Part shown: piece by piece, positions 52,661 through 62,545 of the stretch
Layout: every line of letters starts with the position of its first letter
Position numbering within the stretch: position 1 is the stretch's first letter
Source of the DNA: Clusia tigrina
Lineage: Eukaryota > Arthropoda > Insecta > Diptera > Clusiidae
Direction: 5' to 3'
NCBI GenBank assembly: GCA_920105625.2
Contig: OV050032.1
Location: 112,018,542 to 112,082,541 of the forward strand
DNA length: 64,000 bases
Position numbers and translations under genes: made by a program
The notes under the pieces: generated by a model
Database searches by the model: none
What the model was told of the DNA's origin: nothing
What the model saw: only the letters and a program-made list of their open reading frames with translations

Positions 52661-55600
52661 AAGAGCCTCGAGTACTTTATTGTTACAAAATTTCAAGGTT
52701 TTATGACGCTCCAGTAAAAAGTTTCAAGCATTTGTATGTTGCAAATTTTGATAGGTGTAGGACGTACCGTAAAGAAGTTAGGGGCGTTTGAAGTTTTATC
52801 AGTGTTTCATTTGGGACTCAATGGTAGCATAGTTTTGAGCGATAGCTTAAATTGACAAGAGACTCGGGTACTTCATTGTTACAAAATTTCAAGGTTTTAT
52901 GACGCTCCAGTAAAAAGTTACAAGCATTTGAATGTTGCCAACTTTGATAGGTGTAGGGCGTACCGTAAAGATGTTAGGGGCGTTTGAAGTTTTATCAGTG
53001 TTTGGTTTGGGACTCTAGGGTAGCACAGCTTTGAGCGATAACTTAAATTGACAAGAGGGTCGGGTACTTTATTGTAACAAAATTTCAAGGTTTTATGACG
53101 CTCCAGTAAAAAGTTACAAGCATTTGAATGTTGCCAACTTTGATAGGTGTAGGGCGTACCGTAACGATGTTAGGGGCGTTTGAAGTTTTATCAGTGTTTG
53201 ATTTGGGACTCTAGGGTAGCATAGCTTTAAGCGATGGCTTAAATTGACAAGAGGCTCGAATACTTTATTGTTACAAAATTTCAAGGTTTCTGACTCTCCA
53301 GTAAAAAGATGCAAGCATTTGTATGTTCCAAACTTTGATTGGTGTAGGACGTACCGTAAAGAAGTTAGGGGCTTTTGAAGTTTTATCAGTGTTTGATTTT
53401 GGACTCAATAGTAGCATAGTTTTGAGCGATAGCTTAAATTGACAAGAGGCTCGAGTACTTTATTGTTACAAAATTTCAAGGTTTTATGACGCTCCAGTAA
53501 AAAGATACAAGCATTTGTATGTTGCAAACTTTGATAGGTGTAGGACGTACCGTAAAGAAGTTAGGGGCGTTTGAAGTTTTATCAGCGTTTGATTTGGGAC
53601 TCAAGGGTAGCATAGCTTTGAGTGATGGCCTAAATTGACAAGAGGCTCGAGTACTTTATTGTTACAAAATTTCTTTGTTTTATGACGCTCCCGTAAAAAG
53701 TTACAAGCATTTGTATGTTGCAAACTTTGATAGGTGTAGGAAGTACCGTAAAGAAGTTAGGGGCGTTTGAAGATTTATCAGTGTTTGATTTGGGACTCAA
53801 GGGTAGCATAGCTTTGAGCGATGGCCTAAATTGACAAGAAGCTCGAGTACTTTATTGTTACAAAATTTCAATGTTTTATGACGCTCCAGTAAAAAGTTAA
53901 AAGCATTTGTATGTTGCAAACTTTGATAGGTGTAGGACGTACCGTAAAGAAGTTAGGGGCGTTTGAAGTTTTATCAGTGTTTGATTTGGGACTCTAGGTT
54001 AGCATAGCTTTGAGCGATAACTTAAATTGACAAGAGGGTCGGGTACTTTATTGTAACAAAATTTCAAGGTTTTATGACGCTCCAGTAAAAAGTTACAAGC
54101 ATTTGAATGTTGCCAACTTTGATAGGTGTAGGACGTACCGTAAAGAAGTTAGGGCCGTTTGAAGTTTTATCAGTGTTTGATTTGGGACTCAAGGGCAGCA
54201 TAGCTTTGAGCGATAGCTTAAATTGACAAGAGGCTCGAGTACTTTATTGTTACAAAATTTCAAGGTTTTATGACGCTCCAGTAAAAAGTTTCAAGCATTT
54301 GTATGTTGCAAATTTTGATAGGTGTAGGACGTACCGTAAAGAAGTTAGGGGCGTTTGAAGTTTTATCAGTGTTTCATTTGGGACTCAATGGTAGCATAGT
54401 TTTGAGCGATAGCTTAAATTGACAAGAGACTCGGGTACTTCATTGTTACAAAATTTCAAGGTTTTATGACGCTCCAGTAAAAAGATACAAGCATTTGTAT
54501 GTTGCAAACTTTGATAGGTGTAGGACGTACCGTATAGAAGTTAGGGGCGTTTGAAGTTTTATCAGTGTTTGATTTGGGACTCAAGGGTAGCATAGCTTTG
54601 AGCGATAGCTTAAATTGACAAGATGCTCGAGTACTTTATTGTTACAAAACTTCAAGGTTTTATGACGCTCCAGTAAAAAGATACAAGCATTTGTATGTTG
54701 CAAACTTTGATAGGTGTAGGACGTACCGTATAGAAGTTAGAGCCATTTGAAGTTTTATCAGTGTTTGATTTGGGACTCAATGGTAGCATAGTTTTGAGCG
54801 ATAGCTTAAATTGACAAGAGGCTCGAGTACTTTATTATTACAAAATTTCAAGGTTTTATGACGCTCCAGTAAAAAGATACAAGCATTTGAATGTTGCCAA
54901 CTTTGATAGGTGTAGGACGTACCGTATAGAAGTTAGGGGCGTTTGAAGTTTTATCAGTGTTTGATTTGCGACTCAAGCGTAGCATAGCTTTGAGCGATAG
55001 CTTAAATTGACAAGAGGGTCGAGTACTTTATTGTTACAAAATTTCAATGTTTTATGACGCTCCAGTAAAAAGATACAAGCATTTGTATGTTGCAAACTTT
55101 GATAGGTGTAGGACGTACCGTAAAGAAGTTAACGACATTTGAAGTTTTATCAGTGTTTGATATGGGACTCTAGGGTAGCATAGATTTGAGCGATGGCTTA
55201 AATTGAAAAGAGGCTCGAGTACTTTATTGTTACAAAATTTCAAGGATTTATGACGCTCCAGTAAAAAGAAACAAACATTTGTATGTTGCAAACTTTGATT
55301 GGTGTAGGACGTACCGTAAAGAAGTTAGGGGATTTTGAAGTTTTATCAGTGTTTGATTTGGGACTCTAGGTTAGCATAGCTTTGAGCGATAACTTAAATT
55401 GACAAGAGGGTCGGGTACTTTATTGTAACAAAATTTCAAGGTTTTATGACGCTCCAGTAAAAAGTTACAAGCATTTGAATGTTGCCAACTTTGATAGGTG
55501 TAGGGCGTACCGTAAAGAAGTTAGGGGCGTTTGAAGTTTTATCAGTGTTTGATTTGGGACTCTAGGGTAGCATAGCTTTAAGCGATGGCTTAAATTGACA

Positions 55601-56185
55601 AGAGGCTCGAATACTTTATTGTTACAAAATTTCAAGGTTTCTGACTCTCCAGAAAAAGATGCAAGCATTTGTATGTTGCAAACTTTGATTGGTGTAGGAC
55701 GTACCGTAAAGAAGTTAGGGGCTTTTGAAGTTTTATCAGTGTTTGATTTGGGACTCAATAGTAGCATAGTTTTGAGCGATAGCTTAAATTGACAAGAATA
55801 TCGAGTACTTTATTGTTACAAAATTTCAAGGTTTTATGACGCTCCAGTAAAAAGATACAAGCATTTGTATGTTGCAAACTTTGATAGGTGTAGGACGTAC
55901 CGTAAAGAAGTTAGGGGCGTTTGAAGTTTTATCAGTGTTTGATTTGGGACTCAAGGGTAGCATAGCTTTGAGTGATGGCCTAAATTGACAAGAGGCTCGA
56001 GTACTTTATTGTTACAAAATTTCTATGTTTTATGACGCTCCCGTAAAAAGTTACAAGCATTTGTATGTTGCAAACTTTGATAGGTGTAGGACGTACCGTA
56101 AAGAAGTTAGGGGCGTTTGAAGATTTATCAGTGTTTGATTTGGGACTCTAGGTTAGCATAGCTTTGAGCGATAACTTAAATTGAC
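52661..56185 (+). repeat. Domain E 18-mer higher-order repeat, copy 1 (3525 bp)
   Basis: Starts at the aagagcctcgag variant (52661), which recurs at 56186. Contains gtaacgatg, cagcgtttg, gttaacgac (about 55127) and gaatatcgag (about 55797), each matched exactly 3525 bp further on. The length equals 18 monomers minus 3 bp. Confidence 0.85.
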
Positions 56186-59100
56186 AAGAGCCTCGAGTAC
56201 TTTATTGTTACAAAATTTCAAGGTTTTATGACGCTCCAGTAAAAAGTTTCAAGCATTTGTATGTTGCAAATTTTGATAGGTGTAGGACGTACCGTAAAGA
56301 AGTTAGGGGCGTTTGAAGTTTTATCAGTGTTTCATTTGGGACTCAATGGTAGCATAGTTTTGAGCGATAGCTTAAATTGACAAGAGACTCGGGTACTTCA
56401 TTGTTACAAAATTTCAAGGTTTTATGACGCTCCAGTAAAAAGTTACAAGCATTTGAATGTTGCCAACTTTGATAGGTGTAGGGCGTACCGTAAAGATGTT
56501 AGGGGCGTTTGAAGTTTTATCAGTGTTTGGTTTGGGACTCTAGGGTAGCACAGCTTTGAGCGATAACTTAAATTGACAAGAGGGTCGGGTACTTTATTGT
56601 AACAAAATTTCAAGGTTTTATGACGCTCCAGTAAAAAGTTACAAGCATTTGAATGTTGCCAACTTTGATAGGTGTAGGGCGTACCGTAACGATGTTAGGG
56701 GCGTTTGAAGTTTTATCAGTGTTTGATTTGGGACTCTAGGGTAGCATAGCTTTAAGCGATGGCTTAAATTGACAAGAGGCTCGAATACTTTATTGTTACA
56801 AAATTTCAAGGTTTCTGACTCTCCAGTAAAAAGATGCAAGCATTTGTATGTTCCAAACTTTGATTGGTGTAGGACGTACCGTAAAGAAGTTAGGGGCTTT
56901 TGAAGTTTTATCAGTGTTTGATTTTGGACTCAATAGTAGCATAGTTTTGAGCGATAGCTTAAATTGACAAGAGGCTCGAGTACTTTATTGTTACAAAATT
57001 TCAAGGTTTTATGACGCTCCAGTAAAAAGATACAAGCATTTGTATGTTGCAAACTTTGATAGGTGTAGGACGTACCGTATAGAAGTTAGGGGCGTTTGAA
57101 GTTTTATCAGCGTTTGATTTGGGACTCAAGGGTAGCATAGCTTTGAGTGATGGCCTAAATTGACAAGAGGCTCGAGTACTTTATTGTTACAAAATTTCTT
57201 TGTTTTATGACGCTCCCGTAAAAAGTTACAAGCATTTGTATGTTGCAAACTTTGATAGGTGTAGGAAGTACCGTAAAGAAGTTAGGGGCGTTTGAAGATT
57301 TATCAGTGTTTGATTTGGGACTCAAGGGTAGCATAGCTTTGAGCGATGGCCTAAATTGACAAGAAGCTCGAGTACTTTATTGTTACAAAATTTCAATGTT
57401 TTATGACGCTCCAGTAAAAAGTTAAAAGCATTTGTATGTTGCAAACTTTGATAGGTGTAGGACGTACCGTAAAGAAGTTAGGGGCGTTTGAAGTTTTATC
57501 AGTGTTTGATTTGGGACTCTAGGTTAGCATAGCTTTGAGCGATAACTTAAATTGACAAGAGGGTCGGGTACTTTATTGTAACAAAATTTCAAGGTTTTAT
57601 GACGCTCCAGTAAAAAGTTACAAGCATTTGAATGTTGCCAACTTTGATAGGTGTAGGACGTACCGTAAAGAAGTTAGGGCCGTTTGAAGTTTTATCAGTG
57701 TTTGATTTGGGACTCAAGGGCAGCATAGCTTTGAGCGATAGCTTAAATTGACAAGAGGCTCGAGTACTTTATTGTTACAAAATTTCAAGGTTTTATGACG
57801 CTCCAGTAAAAAGTTTCAAGCATTTGTATGTTGCAAATTTTGATAGGTGTAGGACGTACCGTAAAGAAGTTAGGGGCGTTTGAAGTTTTATCAGTGTTTC
57901 ATTTGGGACTCAATGGTAGCATAGTTTTGAGCGATAGCTTAAATTGACAAGAGACTCGGGTACTTCATTGTTACAAAATTTCAAGGTTTTATGACGCTCC
58001 AGTAAAAAGATACAAGCATTTGTATGTTGCAAACTTTGATAGGTGTAGGACGTACCGTATAGAAGTTAGGGGCGTTTGAAGTTTTATCAGTGTTTGATTT
58101 GGGACTCAAGGGTAGCATAGCTTTGAGCGATAGCTTAAATTGACAAGATGCTCGAGTACTTTATTGTTACAAAACTTCAAGGTTTTATGACGCTCCAGTA
58201 AAAAGATACAAGCATTTGTATGTTGCAAACTTTGATAGGTGTAGGACGTACCGTATAGAAGTTAGAGCCATTTGAAGTTTTATCAGTGTTTGATTTGGGA
58301 CTCAATGGTAGCATAGTTTTGAGCAATGGTTTAAATTGACAAGAGGCTCGAGTACTTTATTGTTACAAAATTTCAAGGTTTTATGACGCTCCAGTAAAAA
58401 GATACAAGCATTTGAATGTTGCCAACTTTGATAGGTGTAGGACGTACCGTATAGAAGTTAGGGGCGTTTGAAGTTTTATCAGTGTTTGATTTGCGACTCA
58501 AGCGTAGCATAGCTTTGAGCGATAGCTTAAATTGACAAGAGGGTCGAGTACTTTATTGTTACAAAATTTCAATGTTTTATGACGCTCCAGTAAAAAGATA
58601 CAAGCATTTGTATGTTGCAAACTTTGATAGGTGTAGGACGTACCGTAAAGAAGTTAACGACATTTGAAGTTTTATCAGTGTTTGATATGGGACTCTAGGG
58701 TAGCATAGATTTGAGCGATGGCTTAAATTGAAAAGAGGCTCGAGTACTTTATTGTTACAAAATTTCAAGGATTTATGACGCTCCAGTAAAAAGAAACAAA
58801 CATTTGTATGTTGCAAACTTTGATTGGTGTAGGACGTACCGTAAAGAAGTTAGGGGATTTTGAAGTTTTATCAGTGTTTGATTTGGGACTCTAGGTTAGC
58901 ATAGCTTTGAGCGATAACTTAAATTGACAAGAGGGTCGGGTACTTTATTGTAACAAAATTTCAAGGTTTTATGACGCTCCAGTAAAAAGTTACAAGCATT
59001 TGAATGTTGCCAACTTTGATAGGTGTAGGGCGTACCGTAAAGAAGTTAGGGGCGTTTGAAGTTTTATCAGTGTTTGATTTGGGACTCTAGGGTAGCATAG

Positions 59101-59710
59101 CTTTAAGCGATGGCTTAAATTGACAAGAGGCTCGAATACTTTATTGTTACAAAATTTCAAGGTTTCTGACTCTCCAGAAAAAGATGCAAGCATTTGTATG
59201 TTGCAAACTTTGATAGGTGTAGGACGTACCGTAAAGAAGTTAGGGGCGTTTGAAGTTTTATCAGTGTTTGATTTGGGACTCAATAGTAGCATAGTTTTGA
59301 GCGATAGCTTAAATTGACAAGAATATCGAGTACTTTATTGTTACAAAATTTCAAGGTTTTATGACGCTCCAGTAAAAAGATACAAGCATTTGTATGTTGC
59401 AAACTTTGATAGGTGTAGGACGTACCGTAAAGAAGTTAGGGGCGTTTGAAGTTTTATCAGTGTTTGATTTGGGACTCAAGGGTAGCATAGCTTTGAGTGA
59501 TGGCCTAAATTGACAAGAGGCTCGAGTACTTTATTGTTACAAAATTTCTATGTTTTATGACGCTCCCGTAAAAAGTTACAAGCATTTGTATGTTGCAAAC
59601 TTTGATAGGTGTAGGACGTACCGTAAAGAAGTTAGGGGCGTTTGAAGATTTATCAGTGTTTGATTTGGGACTCTAGGTTAGCATAGCTTTGAGCGATAAC
59701 TTAAATTGAC
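56186..59710 (+). repeat. Domain E 18-mer higher-order repeat, copy 2 (3525 bp)
   Basis: Almost identical to the previous block. I see only scattered differences, for example gtatagaag against gtaaagaag near 57081, gcaatggttt against gcgatagctt near 58325, and gataggtg against gattggtg near 59212. Divergence starts at about 59710, where gggtcgag replaces gcctcgag. Confidence 0.85.
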
Positions 59711-61888
59711 AAGAGGGTCGAGTACTTTATTGTAACAAAATTTCAAGGTTTTATGACGCTCCAGTAAAAAGTTACAAGCATTTGAATGTTGCCAACTTTG
59801 ATAGGTGTAGGACGTACCGTAAAGAAGTTAGGGCCGTTTGAAGTTTTATCAGTGTTTGATTTGGGACTCAAGGGTAGAATAGCTTTGAGCGATAGCTTAA
59901 ATTGACAAGAGGCTCGAGTACTTTATTGTTACAAAATTTCAAGGTTTTATGACGCTCCAGTAAAAAGGTTTCAAGCATTTGTATGTTGCAAACTTTGATA
60001 GGTGTAGGACGTACCGTAAAGAAGTTAGGGGCGTTTGAAGTTTTATCAGTGTTTGATTTGGGACTCAATGGTAGCATAGTTTTGAGCGATAGCTTAAATT
60101 GACAAGAGGCTCGGGTACTTTTTTGTTACAAAATGTCAATGTTTTATGACGCTCCAGTAAAAAGATACAAGCATTTGTATGTTGCAAACTTTGATAGGTG
60201 TAGGACGTACCGTAAAGAAGTTAGGGGCGTTTGAAGTTTTATCAGTGTTTGATATGGGACTCTAGGGTAGCATAGATTTGAGCGATGGCTTAAATTGAAA
60301 AGAGGCTCGAGTAATTTATTGTTACAAAATTTCAAGGATTTATGACGCTGCAGTAAAAAGAAACAAACATTTGTATGTTGCAAACTTTGATTAGTGTAGG
60401 ACGTACCGTAAAGAAGTTAGGGGATTTTGAAGTTTTATCAGTGTTTGATTTGGGACTCAATAGTAGCATAGTTTTGAGCGATAGCTTAAATTGACAAGAG
60501 GCTCGAGTACTTTACTGTTACAAAATTTCAAGGTTTTATGACGCTCCAGTAAAAAGATACAAGCATTTGTATGTTGCAAACTTTGATAGGTGTAGGACGT
60601 ACCGTAAAGAAGTTAGGGGCGTTTGAAGATTTATCAGTGTTTGATTTGGGACTCAAGGGTAGAATAGCTTTGAGCGATGGCCTAAATTGACAAGAGGCTC
60701 GAGTACTTTATTGTTACAAAATTTCAATGTTTTATGACGTTCCAGTAAAAAGTTACAAGCATTTGTATGTTGCAAACTTTGATAGGTGTAGGACGTACCG
60801 TCAAGAAGTTAGGGGCGTTTGAAGTTTTATCAGTGTTTGATTTGGGACTCTAGGTTAGCATAGCTTTGAGCGATAACTTAAATTGACAAGAGGGTCGGGT
60901 ACTTTATTGTAACAAAATTTCAAGGTTTTATGACGCTCCAGTAAAAAGTTACAAGCATTTGAATGTTGCCAACTTTGATAGGTGTAGGGCGTACCGTAAA
61001 GAAGTTAGGGGCGTTTGAAGTTTTATCAGTGTTTGATTTGGGACTCTAGGGTAGCATAGCTTTAAGCGATGGCTTAAATTGACAAGAGGCTCGAATACTT
61101 TATTGTTACAAAATTTCAAGGTTTCTGACTCTCCAGTAAAAAGATGCAAGCATTTGTATGTTGCAAACTTTGATTGGTGTAGGACGTACCGTAAAGAAGT
61201 TAGGGGCTTTTGAAGTTTTATCAGTGTTTGATTTGGGACTCAATAGTAGCATAGTTTTGAGCGATAGCTTAAATTGACAAGAATCTCGAGTACTTTATTG
61301 TTACAAAATTTCAAGGTTTTATGACGCTCCAGTAAAAAGATACAAGCATTTGTATGTTGCAAACTTTGATAGGTGTAGGACGTACCGTAAAGAAGTTAGG
61401 GGCGTTTGAAGTTTTATCAGTGTTTGATTTGGGACTCAAGGGTAGCATAGCTTTGAGTGATGGCCTAAATTGACAAGAGGCTCGAGTACTTTATTGTTAC
61501 AAAATTTCTATGTTTTATGACGCTCCCGTAAAAAGTTACAAGCATTTGAATGTTGCCAACTTTGATAGGTGTAGGACGTACCGTAAAGAAGTTAGGGCCG
61601 TTTGAAGATTTATCAGTGTTTGATTTGGGACTCAAGGGTAGCATAGCTTTGAGCGATGGCCAAAATTGACAAGAGGCTCGAGTACTTTATTGTTACAAAA
61701 TTTCAAGGTTTTATGACGCTCCAGTAAAAAGTTTCAAGCATTTGTATGTTGCAAACTTTGATAGGTGTAGGACGTACCGTAAAGAAGTTAGGGACGTTTG
61801 AAGTTTTATCAGTGTTTGATTTGGGACTCAATGGTAGCATAGTTTTGAGCGATAGCTTAAATTGACAAGAGACTCGAGTACTTCATTG
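59711..61888 (+). repeat. Terminal satellite segment next to the retrotransposon
   Basis: About 11 monomers that reuse the variants of the 18-mer block in a different order, for example the gatatgggac unit at about 60250 and the ggtttctgactctcc unit at about 61121. The last unit starts at 61695 and is intact for 194 of its 196 bp, ending in cttcattg. There is no visible increase in divergence toward the end. Confidence 0.85.
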
Positions 61889-61930
61889 TGTAAGCACTTG
61901 AAAACACACGTTGTTATTTGGACAAGCGTC

Positions 61931-61936
61931 TTTATT
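61931..61936 (-). promoter_or_regulatory. Polyadenylation hexamer AATAAA in the LTR
   Basis: The plus strand reads tttatt, so AATAAA lies in element sense about 43 bp before the LTR end. This is the usual place for the R-region signal in insect LTR elements. Spacing is consistent, but no transcript end can be read from the sequence. Confidence 0.6.
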
Positions 61937-61981
61937 CGAATGAATTCACTCTCTCACACTTTTCTTCGTTATGCCGGTTAG

Positions 61982-62096
61982 TATATGTATATTTATGAAT
62001 ACAGTTAGGTGACATTACATGCATATAAATATATGTTGTATATGAAAATACTGTGGTGCAAAATGAGTAAATAGTAAATAAAATAAAGATGCTACA
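61982..62096 (-). repeat. LTR internal direct repeat, unit 2
   Basis: About 115 bp, again beginning TGTAGCATC in element sense, with cacctaactgtattc and tacaacatatattta. It is clearly related to 62101-62226 but diverged by scattered substitutions and small gaps, including loss of part of the catatacatata tract. Confidence 0.8.
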
Positions 62097-62100
62097 GTGG

Positions 62101-62226
62101 TATATGTATGTTCATGAAAAGAATACAGCTAGGTGATATTACATACATATAAACATGTTGTACATGAACACACTGTGGTTCATATACATATACAGAGTAA
62201 ATAATAAATACAATATAGATGCTACA
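62101..62226 (-). repeat. LTR internal direct repeat, unit 1 (element-sense 5' copy)
   Basis: About 126 bp that in element sense begins TGTAGCATC and includes cacctagctgtattc and tacaacatgtttata. It is imperfectly repeated in 61982-62096. It occupies the expected U3 promoter/enhancer region. Confidence 0.8.
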
Positions 62227-62262
62227 GTTCGGCCATCCTGACCTTGAGATCTCCTGATCTCC
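62227..62262 (-). promoter_or_regulatory. Candidate polypurine tract upstream of the 3' LTR
   Basis: In element sense the stretch ggagatcaggagatctcaag followed by gtcaggatggccgaac sits directly before TGTAGCATC. It is purine-rich but interrupted by pyrimidines, so it is not a textbook tract. Position between the pol stop and the LTR is the main argument for plus-strand priming here. Confidence 0.45.
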
Positions 62263-62275
62263 AATAATATTTTCG

Positions 62276-62545
62276 TTAATTGCTATTTGAAACTTTGCGA
62301 TCCCTCAACCAGGGATGAATATGCTTAACTTCCCACACCCCCTTATAGGGTGTTCGCGATTGCTGAAACCCTTCTACGTCCTGTAGCAAATACCGATCGA
62401 AACGCAGGATTTTAGTTACTTGATAGGGACCTTTAAACTTTGGTATCAATTTTTTAGATGCTCCAGCATGCGAATCGAAATTTGTTATTAAAACATAATC
62501 TCCTACTTCGTACTTGTTTGGCTCTTGTCTTTTTTTTATCAACAT
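62276..62545 (-). pseudogene. pol: Retrotransposon pol C-terminus in a shifted frame (integrase GPY module)
   Basis: This 89-codon frame overlaps the end of the previous one and continues its homology. It contains KYEVGDYVLITNF, then a GPY motif (residues 39-41, FKGPYQV), then VKHIHPWL near the end, and stops with TAA at 62276-62278. This is the C-terminal GPF/Y module of Ty3/gypsy integrases, thought to help in DNA binding and multimerisation. It has no independent start of its own: the methionine at its beginning is an internal codon. The break from the upstream frame is at the A tract at 62530-62537, so a one-base indel separates it from the rest of pol. This could be an inactivating mutation or a homopolymer sequencing error. 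A programmed shift is less likely at this place in pol. Confidence 0.85.

Larger units (their letters stand above)
1..61888 (+). repeat. Satellite array, 196-bp monomer, about 320 head-to-tail units
   Basis: The unit begins with acaaaatttcaaggttttat and recurs every 196 bp (for example starts at 1201, 1397 and 1593). All units read in the same direction. The window opens exactly on a unit start, so the array extends to the left. Sequence is about 60% A+T by eye, with point variants shared among subsets of units. Most units carry a ctcgag hexamer near unit position 179 and an agtact hexamer just after it. Shortened units of 110, 130, 189 and 195 bp occur at defined places. No coding function is supported: 196 is 3n+1, so every frame meets stops within one or two units. 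The length is close to one nucleosome plus linker, as in many centromeric or pericentromeric satellites, but that role is an inference. I do not recognise the family. Confidence 0.97.
61889..62226 (-). repeat. 3' LTR of the retrotransposon (338 bp)
   Basis: On the plus strand the segment runs from tgtaagcacttg to gatgctaca, so in element sense it begins TGTAGCATC and ends TTACA, giving the TG...CA ends of an LTR with TGTA/TACA symmetry. The outer end is fixed by the breakpoint with the satellite (cttcattg, then tgtaagc). The inner end is inferred from the purine-rich segment and the pol stop 49 bp beyond. The LTR is A+T-rich and contains a roughly 120-bp internal duplication and a polyadenylation hexamer. 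The partner LTR is not in the window, so its exact limits could not be confirmed. Confidence 0.8.

Noticed and set aside
2571..61149. Dozens of 63-101-residue open frames across the array, most on the minus strand and starting MQHTNAC or MKFCNNK
   Set aside because: They are the same monomer read again and again. The period of 196 is 3n+1, so the frame shifts each unit and all end within one or two monomers. No signal, start context or conservation beyond the DNA repeat supports translation.
1..61888. CRISPR-like regular repeats
   Set aside because: The whole 196-bp unit is repeated with no unique spacers, and the retroelement is eukaryotic.
1..61888. CENP-B box-like motif in the monomer
   Set aside because: I looked for a TTCG...CGGGA arrangement and found nothing convincing in the common monomer classes.
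61889..62275. An env-like gene or other frame downstream of pol
   Set aside because: Only the LTR and about 49 bp lie between the pol stop and the LTR, so there is no room for another gene.
62276..62545. A separate small protein starting at the methionine near 62545
   Set aside because: Its sequence is the integrase C-terminal module continuing from the upstream frame. The methionine is internal and the separation is explained by a one-base shift.
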